Assembly (NCBI GenBank): GCA_963787415.1
Contig: CAWBCO010000002.1
Coordinates: 248,001 to 312,000, forward strand
DNA length: 64,000 nt
Source: CAVUWL01 sp963787415
GTDB taxonomy: Bacteria > Actinomycetota > Thermoleophilia > Solirubrobacterales > 70-9
Direction: 5' to 3'
The notes beneath the pieces were generated by a model, which worked only from the letters and a program-made list of their open reading frames with translations, was not told where the DNA came from and did no database searches. Below are positions 18,257-27,163 of this stretch, one piece after another (position 1 is the stretch's first letter; the number at the start of each line of letters is the position of its first letter). Made by a program: the position numbers and the translations under genes.

Positions 18257-18295
18257 GACCGCCGTTCAAAGTTCTACGAGCTTTCGGACAACCTC
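18257..18295. repeat. IS256-family right inverted repeat
   Basis: 39-base terminal repeat upstream of the transposase gene; the reverse complement begins GAGGTTGTCCG and matches the left end. Confidence 0.88.
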
Positions 18296-18303
18296 AATCA
18301 AAG
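18296..18303. repeat. target-site duplication, right copy
   Basis: AATCAAAG, the second copy of the 8-bp target; the first is 16811-16818. Confidence 0.93.
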
Positions 18304-18394
18304 CGGGAACCCGGCTTGTTCGCGAGCGCGGCGTCCTGCCTGATCTGGGTTTCAAGCTTAGGCGGAGGCGGTGCTTACGCTTAAACTGAGCCGC

Positions 18395-20425
18395 ATGCGT
18401 TTCGTCCCCTTGGTGTTAATCGCCTGGGCTCTGGTTTGCTGTGCACCTGCCCAAGCTGGATTCGCTCCCCAAAACGACTCGGTAGTCCTCACCCCGCAGG
18501 CTTCCGATGCCACCGGCATCGCGACCGATTCCAAGGGCAACACCCTGCTCGCCTGGGATCAGCTAAACGCCGGATTGCAATACGAACTCCACGCTCGCTG
18601 GCTCTCAGCCGGTGGCCATCTCGGACCCACCATCGAACTCTCACCCGGCGGGTTCGGTTTTAAACCAGTGGCGGCGATGGGACCTTCGGGTGCGGCATTC
18701 GTGGCCTGGCGGGTGCTTGGTGGCGTGAATGGTGCTGCGGTAATGGGCCGCTGGGTAAACCCCGACGGCTCACTCGGCCCTCTGCTCACCTTGGAGACAC
18801 CCGAAACGGGAAAATTCGACGCGGTCGAAGTGGCTGTCGTGGTCGACTCGACTGGGGTCGCTACGGTCGCCTGGAAAAACGAGGACTCCTTGTCTGCAGC
18901 GCTCGAACTGCGTCGAGTCTCGCCCGAAAGCACGACAAGCGCAACCGTGCCCAATGCCGGGACCGACGTTGTCGAACTCGAGATGGCCGCGCTGCCCGAC
19001 GGATCGACTCTCGCCGTATGGAGAGGAGCAGGAATCCAGGAGAACACGGTCTCCCCCAGCCTCGCCGTTGGAACCCAGCAGACAATTTCCTCGAACAATC
19101 TTGCCGATGGACCCGAGGTGGCAGTCAACTCGCATGGAAACGGCTTGGTCACCTGGCGAGAGTCGCTCGAAGCACCCTTCTCCGTCCGCGGTATCCGCCT
19201 CAGCCCGAGCGGGGCTCCGCTCGGGGAAGAACTGATCATCGATCCCAATGGCCCCGGCAGCCTCAGCACCACAAACGCCATCTCCGCGAACTCCAATGGT
19301 AACTTTCTCGTAACCTGGACTCGCTATGACGAAGCCTCCAAGGGCGTCATCTACGCCAGGGGCGTCAACAGCGAAGGCGCATTCACCGGCCCGCGAGAAC
19401 AGCTTTCGGAGAACGGAGCCGACGCAGAGACCGCCCAATCGGCTATCGACGACGGAGGGAATGGCGCTGTCGTTTGGTCCAATAACCTCAGCCCAGCCTC
19501 GAATATGCTGGGGCGGGAAATCGGCTTGTCGGGCGCACCGATCGGCGCGACCTCGGAACTTTCTCCGATTTCCTCCCAACCCGTAGTCGCCAGCGCTCCT
19601 GAACTTGGCTTCGCCGCCTTCTTTTTCGACACCGGGGAAGGGGCGGTTGTGCGCCGCTTCTTGGAGCCTCCTGTCTGCACCAGCTCCACAGCGACCGTCA
19701 CCCAGGGCCAACCGATCGTCATTCCCCTGGCCTGCATCGGCCCAGCAATCCAGAGCACCCAGGTCAGCACCGGGCCGAGCGACGGATCCCTAGGGGCGAT
19801 CAACCCAGCCGACCCCTCGGTGACATTTACGCCCAAGGTCGGCTTCGAAGGAACCGACAGCTTCACCTACACCGCCACCAATGAAGGTGGCACTTCAAAT
19901 AAGGCCACGGTGACGATCAAGGTCGAGAAAGCATCGGTCAAGCCAAAGATCAAAAGCTTTCGCTTAGTCAAATCCAAGCACGGCGGCAGATTTGTGGTCA
20001 AGTTCACAGAACCCTGCAAGGTCGGCATCGTCGTCGAGCGCACCGGCAAGGGGAGGGGCGGGCACAGGGTCATCGGTAGGACGAAATCCAAACAGTTCTC
20101 CCCCAGCGTGGTGATCCCCGTCCGCGGCAGGCTCAGCAGAAAGTTCAGCGCGGGTGGTCGTTTTCGCGCCACCGCGACCGCAATCAATCAGGCAGGCAAC
20201 GCATCAACGCCCAAACGCCTCAATCTTAAGTTTCACCTACCGGGATCACTCAACTCCGAAAGTTCCGATTCCAAACAAACTGACCGGTTGCGATTTCCGG
20301 GCGCTCTTCGACACAATTCGCTCACCACACCGAGTTCGGCTTCGATCCTAGCTCGGATCTCACGGTCGCTACTGACCAAGGTAGGGGTGATCGATGGCCT
20401 CAACTTCAGCTTGGCGGCGGGCTGA
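18395..20425 (+). CDS. large secreted protein with C-terminal bacterial Ig-like domain
   Basis: 676 residues from ATG 18395, which gives a clean signal peptide (MRFVPLVLIAWALVCCAPAQ, cleavage after AQA); a GTG eight codons upstream is less fitting. Residues about 30-420 are beta-repeat-like with recurring GNxLVTW and VAW phrases (GLVTWRESL, NFLVTWTRYD, GAVVWSN), suggesting a propeller-like fold. Residues about 425-510 form a cadherin/Ig-like module (QGQPIVIPLAC ending EGTDSFTYTATNEGG). A basic beta domain and a low-complexity tail follow. The promoter side was hit by the IS element, whose right end is about 100 bases upstream. Confidence 0.82.
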   Translation: MRFVPLVLIAWALVCCAPAQAGFAPQNDSVVLTPQASDATGIATDSKGNTLLAWDQLNAGLQYELHARWLSAGGHLGPTIELSPGGFGFKPVAAMGPSGAAFVAWRVLGGVNGAAVMGRWVNPDGSLGPLLTLETPETGKFDAVEVAVVVDSTGVATVAWKNEDSLSAALELRRVSPESTTSATVPNAGTDVVELEMAALPDGSTLAVWRGAGIQENTVSPSLAVGTQQTISSNNLADGPEVAVNSHGNGLVTWRESLEAPFSVRGIRLSPSGAPLGEELIIDPNGPGSLSTTNAISANSNGNFLVTWTRYDEASKGVIYARGVNSEGAFTGPREQLSENGADAETAQSAIDDGGNGAVVWSNNLSPASNMLGREIGLSGAPIGATSELSPISSQPVVASAPELGFAAFFFDTGEGAVVRRFLEPPVCTSSTATVTQGQPIVIPLACIGPAIQSTQVSTGPSDGSLGAINPADPSVTFTPKVGFEGTDSFTYTATNEGGTSNKATVTIKVEKASVKPKIKSFRLVKSKHGGRFVVKFTEPCKVGIVVERTGKGRGGHRVIGRTKSKQFSPSVVIPVRGRLSRKFSAGGRFRATATAINQAGNASTPKRLNLKFHLPGSLNSESSDSKQTDRLRFPGALRHNSLTTPSSASILARISRSLLTKVGVIDGLNFSLAAG

Positions 20426-20520
20426 TCGTCTGTCCAAAACCGTACAAACAAGAAATCCCGAGAGATGTGTTGGGTGCTCGAATGGCGATTGAGCTTCCGA
20501 CCATGGCACTCCGGGCAAAG

Positions 20521-21159
20521 CTAACCGAGCTTGCTGCCTCCAACCATAGCGAGCTCGAGCCACTTCCAATAACAATCGACCTGGCCGAATCCCGCTTCTC
20601 TTAACCAAGACAGCTGCTGGTCCAAGCGGGCGGGCTGATCGGAGGGATCTTGTTCTCGCACCTCGAGCCCGAGCGCTTTTTGGCTCAGGGAGTGCATTTC
20701 CAAAGTGGATGAGGTCACGCAGTCAAGGTCGTAGAAGACCCCTCCGTCGGTCAATAATTCGAAGATCTCCCCAAACAGCCCCCTCTTTCGATGATCTGGG
20801 AGATGGTGGATAGCCAGGCCCGACACGACAAGATCGAATTGACCGAGCGTATCCGGGAGGGGCTCCATCAGGTCGTGGACATCGAACTCGACTCCCTCCG
20901 CGGCGGCGAAGCGCTCTCGCGCCGCTTCAACCATCGCGGGGGACAGGTCAAGGCCCACCGCACTTGAAGCGGACAGCTGGGGTTTCAAGAGGGCGATCAG
21001 ATGACCGTTGCCCGTACCGAGATCTAGTATCCGGCCGATCTGGCTGGGAAGAAGGTGCTCGACGAGCAGTGCTTCCGCATCGGCGGCGTGCGGCAGACGC
21101 GAGCGAAATGACGACCAAGCCTCGGCGCGCTCAAGATCCTTCCACTCGATCCCCGTCAC
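20521..21159 (-). CDS. class I SAM-dependent methyltransferase
   Basis: 212 residues from a GTG at 21159; the frame continues upstream to 21387 but that part looks non-coding. Motif I is ILDLGTGNGHLIALL (about residues 42-56), followed by the acidic post-I residue in AVGLDLSPAMVEAARERF, and motif post-II in GQFDLVVSGLAIHHLPD. These fit the Methyltransf_25/ubiE-like Rossmann fold. The substrate is not indicated. Divergent from the alpha/beta-hydrolase gene; the 239 bases between them probably hold both promoters. Confidence 0.86.
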   Translation of the reverse strand: MTGIEWKDLERAEAWSSFRSRLPHAADAEALLVEHLLPSQIGRILDLGTGNGHLIALLKPQLSASSAVGLDLSPAMVEAARERFAAAEGVEFDVHDLMEPLPDTLGQFDLVVSGLAIHHLPDHRKRGLFGEIFELLTDGGVFYDLDCVTSSTLEMHSLSQKALGLEVREQDPSDQPARLDQQLSWLREAGFGQVDCYWKWLELAMVGGSKLG

Positions 21160-21398
21160 CTCGACATCCTGGCATATGGATGGCAGATGCCCTGAACGAA
21201 TTGAAGAGGAATGCGCTTCCAGCGCGCCGTGAGATCGAGCGCAAGATGCAAGGTCTGACTCCGGAATCCGACGGGTTAAGCGCCACCTCTCCACCACCGC
21301 TCGCGAACATCTATCCAGTCCGAAATCCGCGAGACATTCGCCACCTGCCGTGGCAGGGTCAGCCCGCTTGACCGCATAACCAGACAAAAGGGGACCTA

Positions 21399-22082
21399 AT
21401 GAGCGGACCGCAACCGCACGAGTTCGACCATCACCGGGCTGAGCTCAAGGACGTTTCACTCCACTACGCCCATTCGGGCAGCGGAGCGCTGATGATCTTC
21501 CTGCACGGCTTTCCACAGTGCTGGTACATGTGGCGTCATCAGTTGGCGGAGTTCGGGCGCGATCATCTCGTCGTCGCCCCAGATCTGCGTGGTTACAACC
21601 TCTCCTCAAAGCCCCAAGCGGTCGAGGACTACGGGCCCTGGCGCACCGCCAGGGACGTCCGAGCTCTGGTCGAACAACTTGGTCATCGACGCTTCGTGCT
21701 GGTCGGCCACGATTGGGGCGCCGCAACCGCCTGGTCCTTTGCCCTGCACTACCCGGAGCTTCTGAACGGATTGGTCATCCTGGCGACGCCGAACCCAGCC
21801 ACCTTCGATCGTGCCCTGCACGAGAGCCCCGAACAAAAGCAGGCCAGTCAGTACCTGCTCGCCCTGCGCCGGCGCGAGATCGAGGAGCTCCCTGAAGCCG
21901 AGACGACCGCAGCGCTGGCGGCAACGCTCTCACAGTCCTTCATAGACGAGGAGGACCTCGCAGTCTATCGCGAGGCCTGGAGGCAACCCGGCGCCCTGGC
22001 ATGCTTCGCTGGTATCAACGCGAGGGGCTGGGGCCAGCGGAGGACGGGACCCCGGCGCGCGGCAACTACGCACCCGAGATAG
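21399..22082 (+). CDS. alpha/beta hydrolase (epoxide hydrolase-like), frameshifted
   Basis: As read, 227 residues; only the first about 200 belong to the family. LMIFLHGFPQCWYMWRHQL carries the oxyanion HGFP motif and VLVGHDWGAATAW the nucleophile Asp, typical of epoxide hydrolases and haloalkane dehalogenase relatives. After WRQPGALA the frame drifts into a basic non-family tail, whereas the correct continuation (MLRWYQREGLG) begins at 22001 in the next frame. One base, probably a C in CTGGC-C-ATG, appears to be missing near 22000. As written the product lacks the catalytic acid and His. The start has AAGGGGA upstream. Confidence 0.85.
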   Translation: MSGPQPHEFDHHRAELKDVSLHYAHSGSGALMIFLHGFPQCWYMWRHQLAEFGRDHLVVAPDLRGYNLSSKPQAVEDYGPWRTARDVRALVEQLGHRRFVLVGHDWGAATAWSFALHYPELLNGLVILATPNPATFDRALHESPEQKQASQYLLALRRREIEELPEAETTAALAATLSQSFIDEEDLAVYREAWRQPGALACFAGINARGWGQRRTGPRRAATTHPR

Positions 22083-22291
22083 CGCCCTTGACGGTGCAGC
22101 ATCCCACCTTGTTGATCTATCCCAGCGCCGACATCTACACGCGCCCGCCAGCACACAAGGGGCTGAAAAACTACGTACCCAATCTGACCTTTCGTATCAT
22201 TGAAGGCGGCTCGCATTGGGTCGCCGAAGAGAGTCCGAAGCTCGTCAATCAGGAGATTCGGAACTTTCTCAAGGTCATTGAGCGTCGCTGA
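22001..22291 (+). pseudogene. detached C-terminal part of the alpha/beta hydrolase
   Basis: This 96-residue stretch continues the family alignment of the gene at 21399 after a one-base frame change. It carries the likely catalytic acid in LLIYPSADIYTRP and the catalytic His in GGSHWVAEESPKLV. It has no start or ribosome binding site of its own. Restoring one base would give a protein of about 297 residues, normal for epoxide hydrolases. Either the gene is newly broken or the assembly lost a base. Confidence 0.82.
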
Positions 22292-22476
22292 CCTTGGCCG
22301 CCTACTTACTCGCAGCGATGGCGGAGCCCAACTCGACGTGCCCGCCCACGATCGGAAGGGCCCGATTCGCGCCCGTTGTCCATCATTGGGCGGCAGGGCC
22401 TAGCTTCCGACACGCCGTTCGCGCATCCCCGAAGGCAGAGCGGCGAATTACAAATTTACTCGCCCGGGTTCGGAGC

Positions 22477-22905
22477 TCAACTGGCTGTAGGAGTCCAGAT
22501 CTGATCGAACCGCTCGAGCTCCAACGGAACGAGCCAGACCTCGCGAATCCTTCGCTGCTCAAGATCAACGCGATAGATTCCCATCGTCTTCCAGGTGACG
22601 TTGTGGCCGTTAAGCACGGCACTTCCCTCGACGAACTGTGCCACCGTATCTCCGTCGGAGATCACCTGACCCGCACGCATGCGCATGCTCGCATCCGCCA
22701 GCCGAAGTCGGCACTGGAAATAATCGATCACCTGGGGCACCCCCCGATGATCCCCGGCGATCGGGCTCGTGCCCGGTACATGCCAGATGATTTCCCCCGA
22801 AAGAAGTTCGGCGACCGGGTCGACCAATCCGCCGCCGTACATCTCACCCTGGCGCCGGTGCAGCTCAGCGACCAGCTCGATGCCATTCTCAGGACCATCC
22901 AACAT
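22477..22905 (-). CDS. SnoaL/NTF2-like fold protein
   Basis: 142 residues with the small cone-shaped NTF2 fold pattern: an N-terminal helix, then LLSGEIIWHVPGTSPIAGDH, VIDYF, ISDGDTVAQFVEGSAVLNG and WLVPLELERFDQIW. These resemble SnoaL-like / ketosteroid isomerase-like proteins that act as small isomerases, cyclases or ligand binders. A single gene convergent with the hydrolase; nothing nearby fixes a role. Confidence 0.83.
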   Translation of the reverse strand: MLDGPENGIELVAELHRRQGEMYGGGLVDPVAELLSGEIIWHVPGTSPIAGDHRGVPQVIDYFQCRLRLADASMRMRAGQVISDGDTVAQFVEGSAVLNGHNVTWKTMGIYRVDLEQRRIREVWLVPLELERFDQIWTPTAS

Positions 22906-23150
22906 TGCACGATTACCTTAGTAGCCCAAGATTGAGTCCCGTGCGCTCGATCAGCGCCACAGAGTCTGCGCGCGATTTGTCAGGGCTCGTGCAATGTCAG
23001 CGTGGCTCTGGGGCGCGTGAGAACAGGGACCGTCCTCGCTTCTGGCATCTAACCACGGCGGATTCGACGGTTGTCAGAGAACGGCTCGCTGGCGACCGTG
23101 AGACTTGGGAATATGGGGTTCGTCCCTGGCGGGCTGTAGGCTTCTCATCG

Positions 23151-23597
23151 GTGCCTTCGCTCCGATCACAAGCACGACGTACGGCAGCGGTAGCGCTTGC
23201 CGTGGGCATGATCGCGACGCCTTCGCTGGCCGCGGCGGCCGGCGGTGGTGTGGTGCTCGGGTCGAAAGCCTTCGCGATCAAAGGCGAAGGCTGGGGCAGT
23301 GAAAAGCCGGCGAAGATATTCAACGGCGGCGACCCAAGTGGGCTCGTAACCCAGATTCACTGGAAGCACTGGGGAGAGGCGGTTGCGGTCGGGCGGGGGC
23401 GCAATCCGATCTTCAAGCCCAAGGGTGGTTACTACCCCCAGGAGGTGCCGATCAAGCTCCGCGCGAGTGCGATCGGAACCTGCCGCGGACAGCGCGCCTA
23501 CACACATCTTTCGATCAGCGAGCCATCCCGCCCCGGCGGTCCGTTCGGTCCGTGGAGGTCCTGGTCGGGCGCATCGAGTATCTGCTCAGCCCCTTGA
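23151..23597 (+). CDS. small secreted protein of unknown function
   Basis: 148 residues from GTG 23151, chosen because it puts a signal peptide at the N-terminus (ARRTAAVALAVGMIATPSLA, cleavage near AAA). The frame extends up to 22905 but the added part is not protein-like and overlaps the start of the convergent neighbour. The mature part has WGSEKPAKIFNGGDPSGLV and WKHWGEAVAVGRGRNPIF, with Trp/Gly-rich beta character and two Cys. Similar 'hypothetical secreted' proteins occur in this bacterial class, but no function is known to me. Confidence 0.7.
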   Translation: MPSLRSQARRTAAVALAVGMIATPSLAAAAGGGVVLGSKAFAIKGEGWGSEKPAKIFNGGDPSGLVTQIHWKHWGEAVAVGRGRNPIFKPKGGYYPQEVPIKLRASAIGTCRGQRAYTHLSISEPSRPGGPFGPWRSWSGASSICSAP

Positions 23598-23637
23598 CCT
23601 GAAGGGTTGAGCGACGAACGTCTCCGCTGAGGCGTCC

Positions 23638-24474
23638 TTAGACCGGAAGTTTGGGCGGAGGGTCGTCTGCCGCAACGGCGGGCGCCGGCGGCGGGGTGGG
23701 CGGTGGTTTAGGTGCTTTGTGCTGGCCGGCGCCGAGGAAGGGCTCGAGCATGTCCAGGGGCAGCGGGAAGACAACCGTGGTGTTTTGGTTGCTGCCGATT
23801 TCCAGCAGGGTCTGCAGGTAGCGCAGCTGCAGTGAGGCGGGGTTGGTGCTGATGATGTCGGCGGCGTCGGTGAGCTTTTGCGCCGCCTGGTACTCGCCCT
23901 CGGAGTTGATGATCTTGGCCCGGCGCTCGCGCTCGGCCTCGGCCTGGCGAGCGATCGCGCGCTGCATCTGCTCGGGGATCTCGACGTCCTTGATCTCGAT
24001 CGCGGTCACCTTCACCCCCCAGGGCTCGGTCGACTCATCGATGATCTTTTGCAGCTCTTCGTTGAGCCGCTCGCGCTCGGAGAGGAGCTGGTCAAACTCC
24101 GCCTTGCCGAGCACCGAGCGCAGCGCGGTCTGGGAGATCTGGGAGGTGGCGAGGAGGTAGTTTTCAACCTCGACTATCGCTTTGCGGGGGTCGATGACGC
24201 GGAAGTAGGCGACCGCGTTGACGCTGGCGGGGACGTTGTCGCGGGTGATCACCTCCTGGGGAGGGATGTTGAGGGTGACCGTGCGCAGGTCGACTTTGAC
24301 GATCCGGTCGATGAAGGGGATCAGCAAGATCAGGCCCGGGCCCTTCTGGGCGATGAGGCGGCCGAGGCGGAAGATGACGCCGCGTTCGTACTCGCGCAGG
24401 ACGCGAACTGCCGCGCCGAAGACGAGGAGGACGATGAGAGCCAAAAAGACCGCTACCGCAATCGCTGCTCCCAC
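23638..24474 (-). CDS. slipin / SPFH (stomatin-prohibitin) family membrane protein
   Basis: 278 residues. One N-terminal membrane helix (VAVFLALIVLLVFGAAVRVL) is followed by EYERGVIFRLGR and the SPFH domain (VTLNIPPQEVITRDNVPA, then TSQTALRSVLGKAEF-type text and WGVKVTAIEIKDVEIP). A coiled-coil stretch (AERERRAKIINSEGEYQAAQ) and a Pro-rich tail follow. Such proteins scaffold membrane microdomains and usually pair with NfeD. It starts at GTG 24474, which overlaps the stop of the nfeD-like gene by one base (TAGTG). Confidence 0.94.
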   Translation of the reverse strand: MGAAIAVAVFLALIVLLVFGAAVRVLREYERGVIFRLGRLIAQKGPGLILLIPFIDRIVKVDLRTVTLNIPPQEVITRDNVPASVNAVAYFRVIDPRKAIVEVENYLLATSQISQTALRSVLGKAEFDQLLSERERLNEELQKIIDESTEPWGVKVTAIEIKDVEIPEQMQRAIARQAEAERERRAKIINSEGEYQAAQKLTDAADIISTNPASLQLRYLQTLLEIGSNQNTTVVFPLPLDMLEPFLGAGQHKAPKPPPTPPPAPAVAADDPPPKLPV

Positions 24475-24689
24475 TATTGGTGCGCTCCTTCCTCGGGTCC
24501 GCCCGCCGGCCGAACGATCAGGGTCAGCCCATCGACTGACTCGATCCTGACTTTACCCCCCACCGCGACGCCAGCACCCCCCGGGGCGAGCTGAGCCCGC
24601 CAGATCGATCCCTGCACGAAGACCTGCCCCACGGGATCAAGGGGGAGCGGACCTCGGCAAGTGCGCTTCCCGTGCAATGCCCGGCGCAT
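24474..24689 (-). CDS. NfeD-like C-terminal OB-fold protein (short)
   Basis: 71 residues. GQVFVQGSIWRAQLAP and GGKVRIESVDGLTLIVRP match the soluble OB-fold that ends NfeD proteins. The serine-protease-like and membrane parts usual in NfeD are absent, so this is either the short NfeD1b-type partner without its helices or a remnant. The one-base overlap with the slipin gene supports function as a pair. The first about 15 residues before PVGQVFVQG look weak, so a later start is possible. Confidence 0.75.
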   Translation of the reverse strand: MRRALHGKRTCRGPLPLDPVGQVFVQGSIWRAQLAPGGAGVAVGGKVRIESVDGLTLIVRPAGGPEEGAHQ

Positions 24690-24835
24690 GGCTCGGCTGA
24701 TACCAGGGACTACACCCGCCTCGTCCCACAGGCACGCTGAGCTAAGCTCTTCGGGGGTGAGCCTCGTTAGTAATGTCCTCCGTGCCCACGAGAAGCTCTA
24801 CAAGACAACCGATGGGCGAAGCGGTCAGCCTGCTT

Positions 24836-25690
24836 TTACCCCATCGCCTTCATGGCATGCGTCGTTTCTGGCGTGCCCGGGACGATGAACCCGGGCACGT
24901 CGTGCGGCACAGAGAGAATCGCTACGGCCAGCACAACGAGGACGCCTGCGGTCGCCACTTTCGCCGCACGTCCCCACGGTCCGACCTTTTCAAGCGCCAC
25001 GAGCCCCGCGATCAGCGCCATCCAGGCGAGGCTCATAACGCCGAGTGCGAAAAGAGCGGCCATCAGCGCCCACGAGCATCCCAAGCACCACCCCCCATTG
25101 CGCAGTCCCATCACAAATGCCCCTGAGAGGCCCTCACGCCAGGTCGCGTGTAGGAATCGCAGTGGGCTTCGGCACTTCAGTAAGAAGGCGCCCTTAAACG
25201 GCGTCAGCTGATACAGAGCGGCGAGTACTAGCACACTCGCGGCGAGCCAACGCCCGCCGCTGTTCCAGACCAGGGCTTTGGCGAAAAGACTGTTGCCGAG
25301 CTCGAACAATCCGTACGCCGCGACTCCAGCAGCGCTCCAGACGAGCAGGTAGCCAGTGGCAAACAAGAGCACCCGACCGGGCTCACGACGCGCCAATGCA
25401 GAGTAGACAGCTGCCGTGGGCGCGAGCGATGGCAGCATCATCGCCGCCATCATTACGGCCCACACACCGCTGAACCAGCCGAGCGCGCCTAAGTCGGTCC
25501 CCGGTCCAGCGTCCATACCCACCATGTGCTTGACCATCCAAAGCCACGCCAGAGCCGCCGCGGAGAGAAACGCCGCGACCATCCCGAGCTCAGAGCGCAT
25601 CGCGGTAAAAGGCGACCAGCGGGCGATCGCGGGATCGACGACCCGACCAGCCCGACCAACGATGATTGTCCTGCCTGAGCGATCACTCAT
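24836..25690 (-). CDS. DUF2182 predicted metal-binding integral membrane protein
   Basis: 284 residues with about six to seven hydrophobic helices. The conserved block VWAVMMAAMMLPSLAPTAAV in the Met-rich helix and GWCLGCSWALMAALFALGVM with a Cys-x-x-Cys motif are the marks of DUF2182, a family thought to bind copper or another soft metal in the membrane. The C-terminus adds His and Met residues (TTHAMKAMG). It follows the DUF899 gene after 27 bases and probably shares its mRNA. Confidence 0.9.
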   Translation of the reverse strand: MSDRSGRTIIVGRAGRVVDPAIARWSPFTAMRSELGMVAAFLSAAALAWLWMVKHMVGMDAGPGTDLGALGWFSGVWAVMMAAMMLPSLAPTAAVYSALARREPGRVLLFATGYLLVWSAAGVAAYGLFELGNSLFAKALVWNSGGRWLAASVLVLAALYQLTPFKGAFLLKCRSPLRFLHATWREGLSGAFVMGLRNGGWCLGCSWALMAALFALGVMSLAWMALIAGLVALEKVGPWGRAAKVATAGVLVVLAVAILSVPHDVPGFIVPGTPETTHAMKAMG

Positions 25691-25717
25691 GGTCGTCCCT
25701 TTTTGCCCGTCCAGATC

Positions 25718-26452
25718 TCACCGGCTGTCGTACTCGTCGTGGCGGCGCACCCACAAGGTCTCCGAGGCGCTCTCATCACGACCCTTCGGCGTCCGGTCCA
25801 GGAGACCGTAGTAGGCCATTGCGAGCTCGAGGCCCCGGGCGGTCGCTTGGTAGGTCCGGTAAACGACCCCCTCCGAGCGCACATAGACACTCAGGCCCGG
25901 CCCCTCGGAAACGTAGCCGACCACATCGGTCCCGCACATGCGCGCGTTTTGCTCGACGGTGGCCGGAATCTCGCCCTCCAGGAATGGCTTCAGCTCATCC
26001 TCGGTGTATAGGAAGCCGAGGTCACGGTTGAAGTCGCTGCTGCCGCTCGAAACCCAGTCGATACCCCAACCCATACGTTTCCTGAAAGTGAGGAGCTTCT
26101 CGAGCGGCGCGCGGGAGGTGAGCAACAGAGTGGCATCCCTGGCCTTCAGATGGATGACTTGGGGGTCGAGAGTGTCCGCGATTGAGGAGCAGACGGGACA
26201 TCCCGCCTCCCACGACGGCCCAAACATGAAGTGGTAGACGAGCAGTTGGGAGCGACCTTCGAAGAGATCTGCGAGGGTATTCATGCCCTGCTTGGTCTCG
26301 AAGCTGTAGCTCTTCTCGACCGGGACCCATGGTAGCCCGCGCCTCCTTCTGGCCAACTCGTCTCCGCGGCGTGTGAGTTCCTTCTCGGCCTTCAGCAACT
26401 CATCGCGCTCCGCCTGCCACTCCTCTTGAGTGCCGATCCTGTGCTCTGTCAT
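25718..26452 (-). CDS. DUF899 family thioredoxin-like protein
   Basis: 244 residues. An N-terminal charged helix (WQAERDELLKAEKELTRRGD) leads into the motif RRRRGLPWVPVEKSYSFET, then FMFGPSWEAGCPVCSSIAD with the CPVC pair, and SRAPLEKLLTFRKRMGW. This is the DUF899 family of thioredoxin-fold proteins, often small stand-alone proteins of unknown substrate. It is transcribed just before DUF2182; a joint redox/metal role is possible but is inference. Confidence 0.92.
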   Translation of the reverse strand: MTEHRIGTQEEWQAERDELLKAEKELTRRGDELARRRRGLPWVPVEKSYSFETKQGMNTLADLFEGRSQLLVYHFMFGPSWEAGCPVCSSIADTLDPQVIHLKARDATLLLTSRAPLEKLLTFRKRMGWGIDWVSSGSSDFNRDLGFLYTEDELKPFLEGEIPATVEQNARMCGTDVVGYVSEGPGLSVYVRSEGVVYRTYQATARGLELAMAYYGLLDRTPKGRDESASETLWVRRHDEYDSR

Positions 26453-26707
26453 CGGGCTTCCACCTCCAGTTCGGGAGGAACAGTCTAGTTCTGTCCTCCG
26501 GTCAGATCGGCAGATCGATACCGTTTCCGCTCAGAAGCGCCGGTCGACATACTGTCGCTGTCAAGGAAGCTTCTTTCTGATGAAGATGGTCGCGCTGGGT
26601 CACGGCTGGCTCAGCGTGGCGACCGCCAAGAAGGCCTGTCCACCATGCCCGTCCCCGGGTCAAGTTTGTGACCTGGACCCCCTGACTGTCTTTTGTCCAG
26701 ACATGGA

Positions 26708-27163
26708 TCATCCAGCGTCGGACGTATCTAGGTCTCTCCAGAAGATCAGACGACTTTGGCCCTCGCCGGAATAGTCGGTGGACTCCGTATCCGACATGCC
26801 AAGCGAGTGATGGAAAGCGATCGATGCCTGGTTCGATGGGATAGTGATGGCCTTAAGCGCAAGGGCGCCGCGCTCGCGGGCGAGCCTTTCAAATCCGCAA
26901 TAGAGCTGACGACCCAGCCCCAGTCGCCGGTGGTCAATCCGCACCCCTATCACATGGATGTAGCCGACTCGCGATGGGGAGACGAATCCAAACAAATACG
27001 CCAGCACCAGTCCGTTCACATCGCGAATGACCAATGCGGTGTCTCCAAACTCGTGCACATACATCGGGTGATGTAGAGCCCGTACATCACGATCGCCCCA
27101 AAAGTCGCCAAGGGAGGCGATGATCGCTGCGAAATCGGCCGGCGTGGCCAGTTCACGACGCAT
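26708..27163 (-). CDS. GNAT family N-acetyltransferase
   Basis: 151 residues from ATG 27163, which puts the usual first strand at the N-terminus (RRELATPADFAAII). The acetyl-CoA motif is GVRIDHRRLGLGRQLYCGF, with the Arg/Gln-x-x-Gly-x-Gly/Ala pattern as RRLGLGR. FHHSLGMSD near the end is the C-terminal GNAT signature. The substrate is not predictable; amines on small molecules or proteins are typical. Confidence 0.87.
   Translation of the reverse strand: MRRELATPADFAAIIASLGDFWGDRDVRALHHPMYVHEFGDTALVIRDVNGLVLAYLFGFVSPSRVGYIHVIGVRIDHRRLGLGRQLYCGFERLARERGALALKAITIPSNQASIAFHHSLGMSDTESTDYSGEGQSRLIFWRDLDTSDAG

Larger units (their letters stand above)
16819..18295. mobile_element. complete IS256-family insertion sequence
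   Basis: 1,477-bp element with one transposase gene. The terminal inverted repeats (left 16819-16856, right 18257-18295) match at about 31 of 39 positions with one gap; both ends start GAGG then A or T then TGTCCG. On both sides the next 8 bases are AATCAAAG (16811-16818 and 18296-18303), a perfect target-site duplication of the length usual for IS256. Intact ends, intact gene and an intact duplication point to a recent insertion. Confidence 0.95.
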
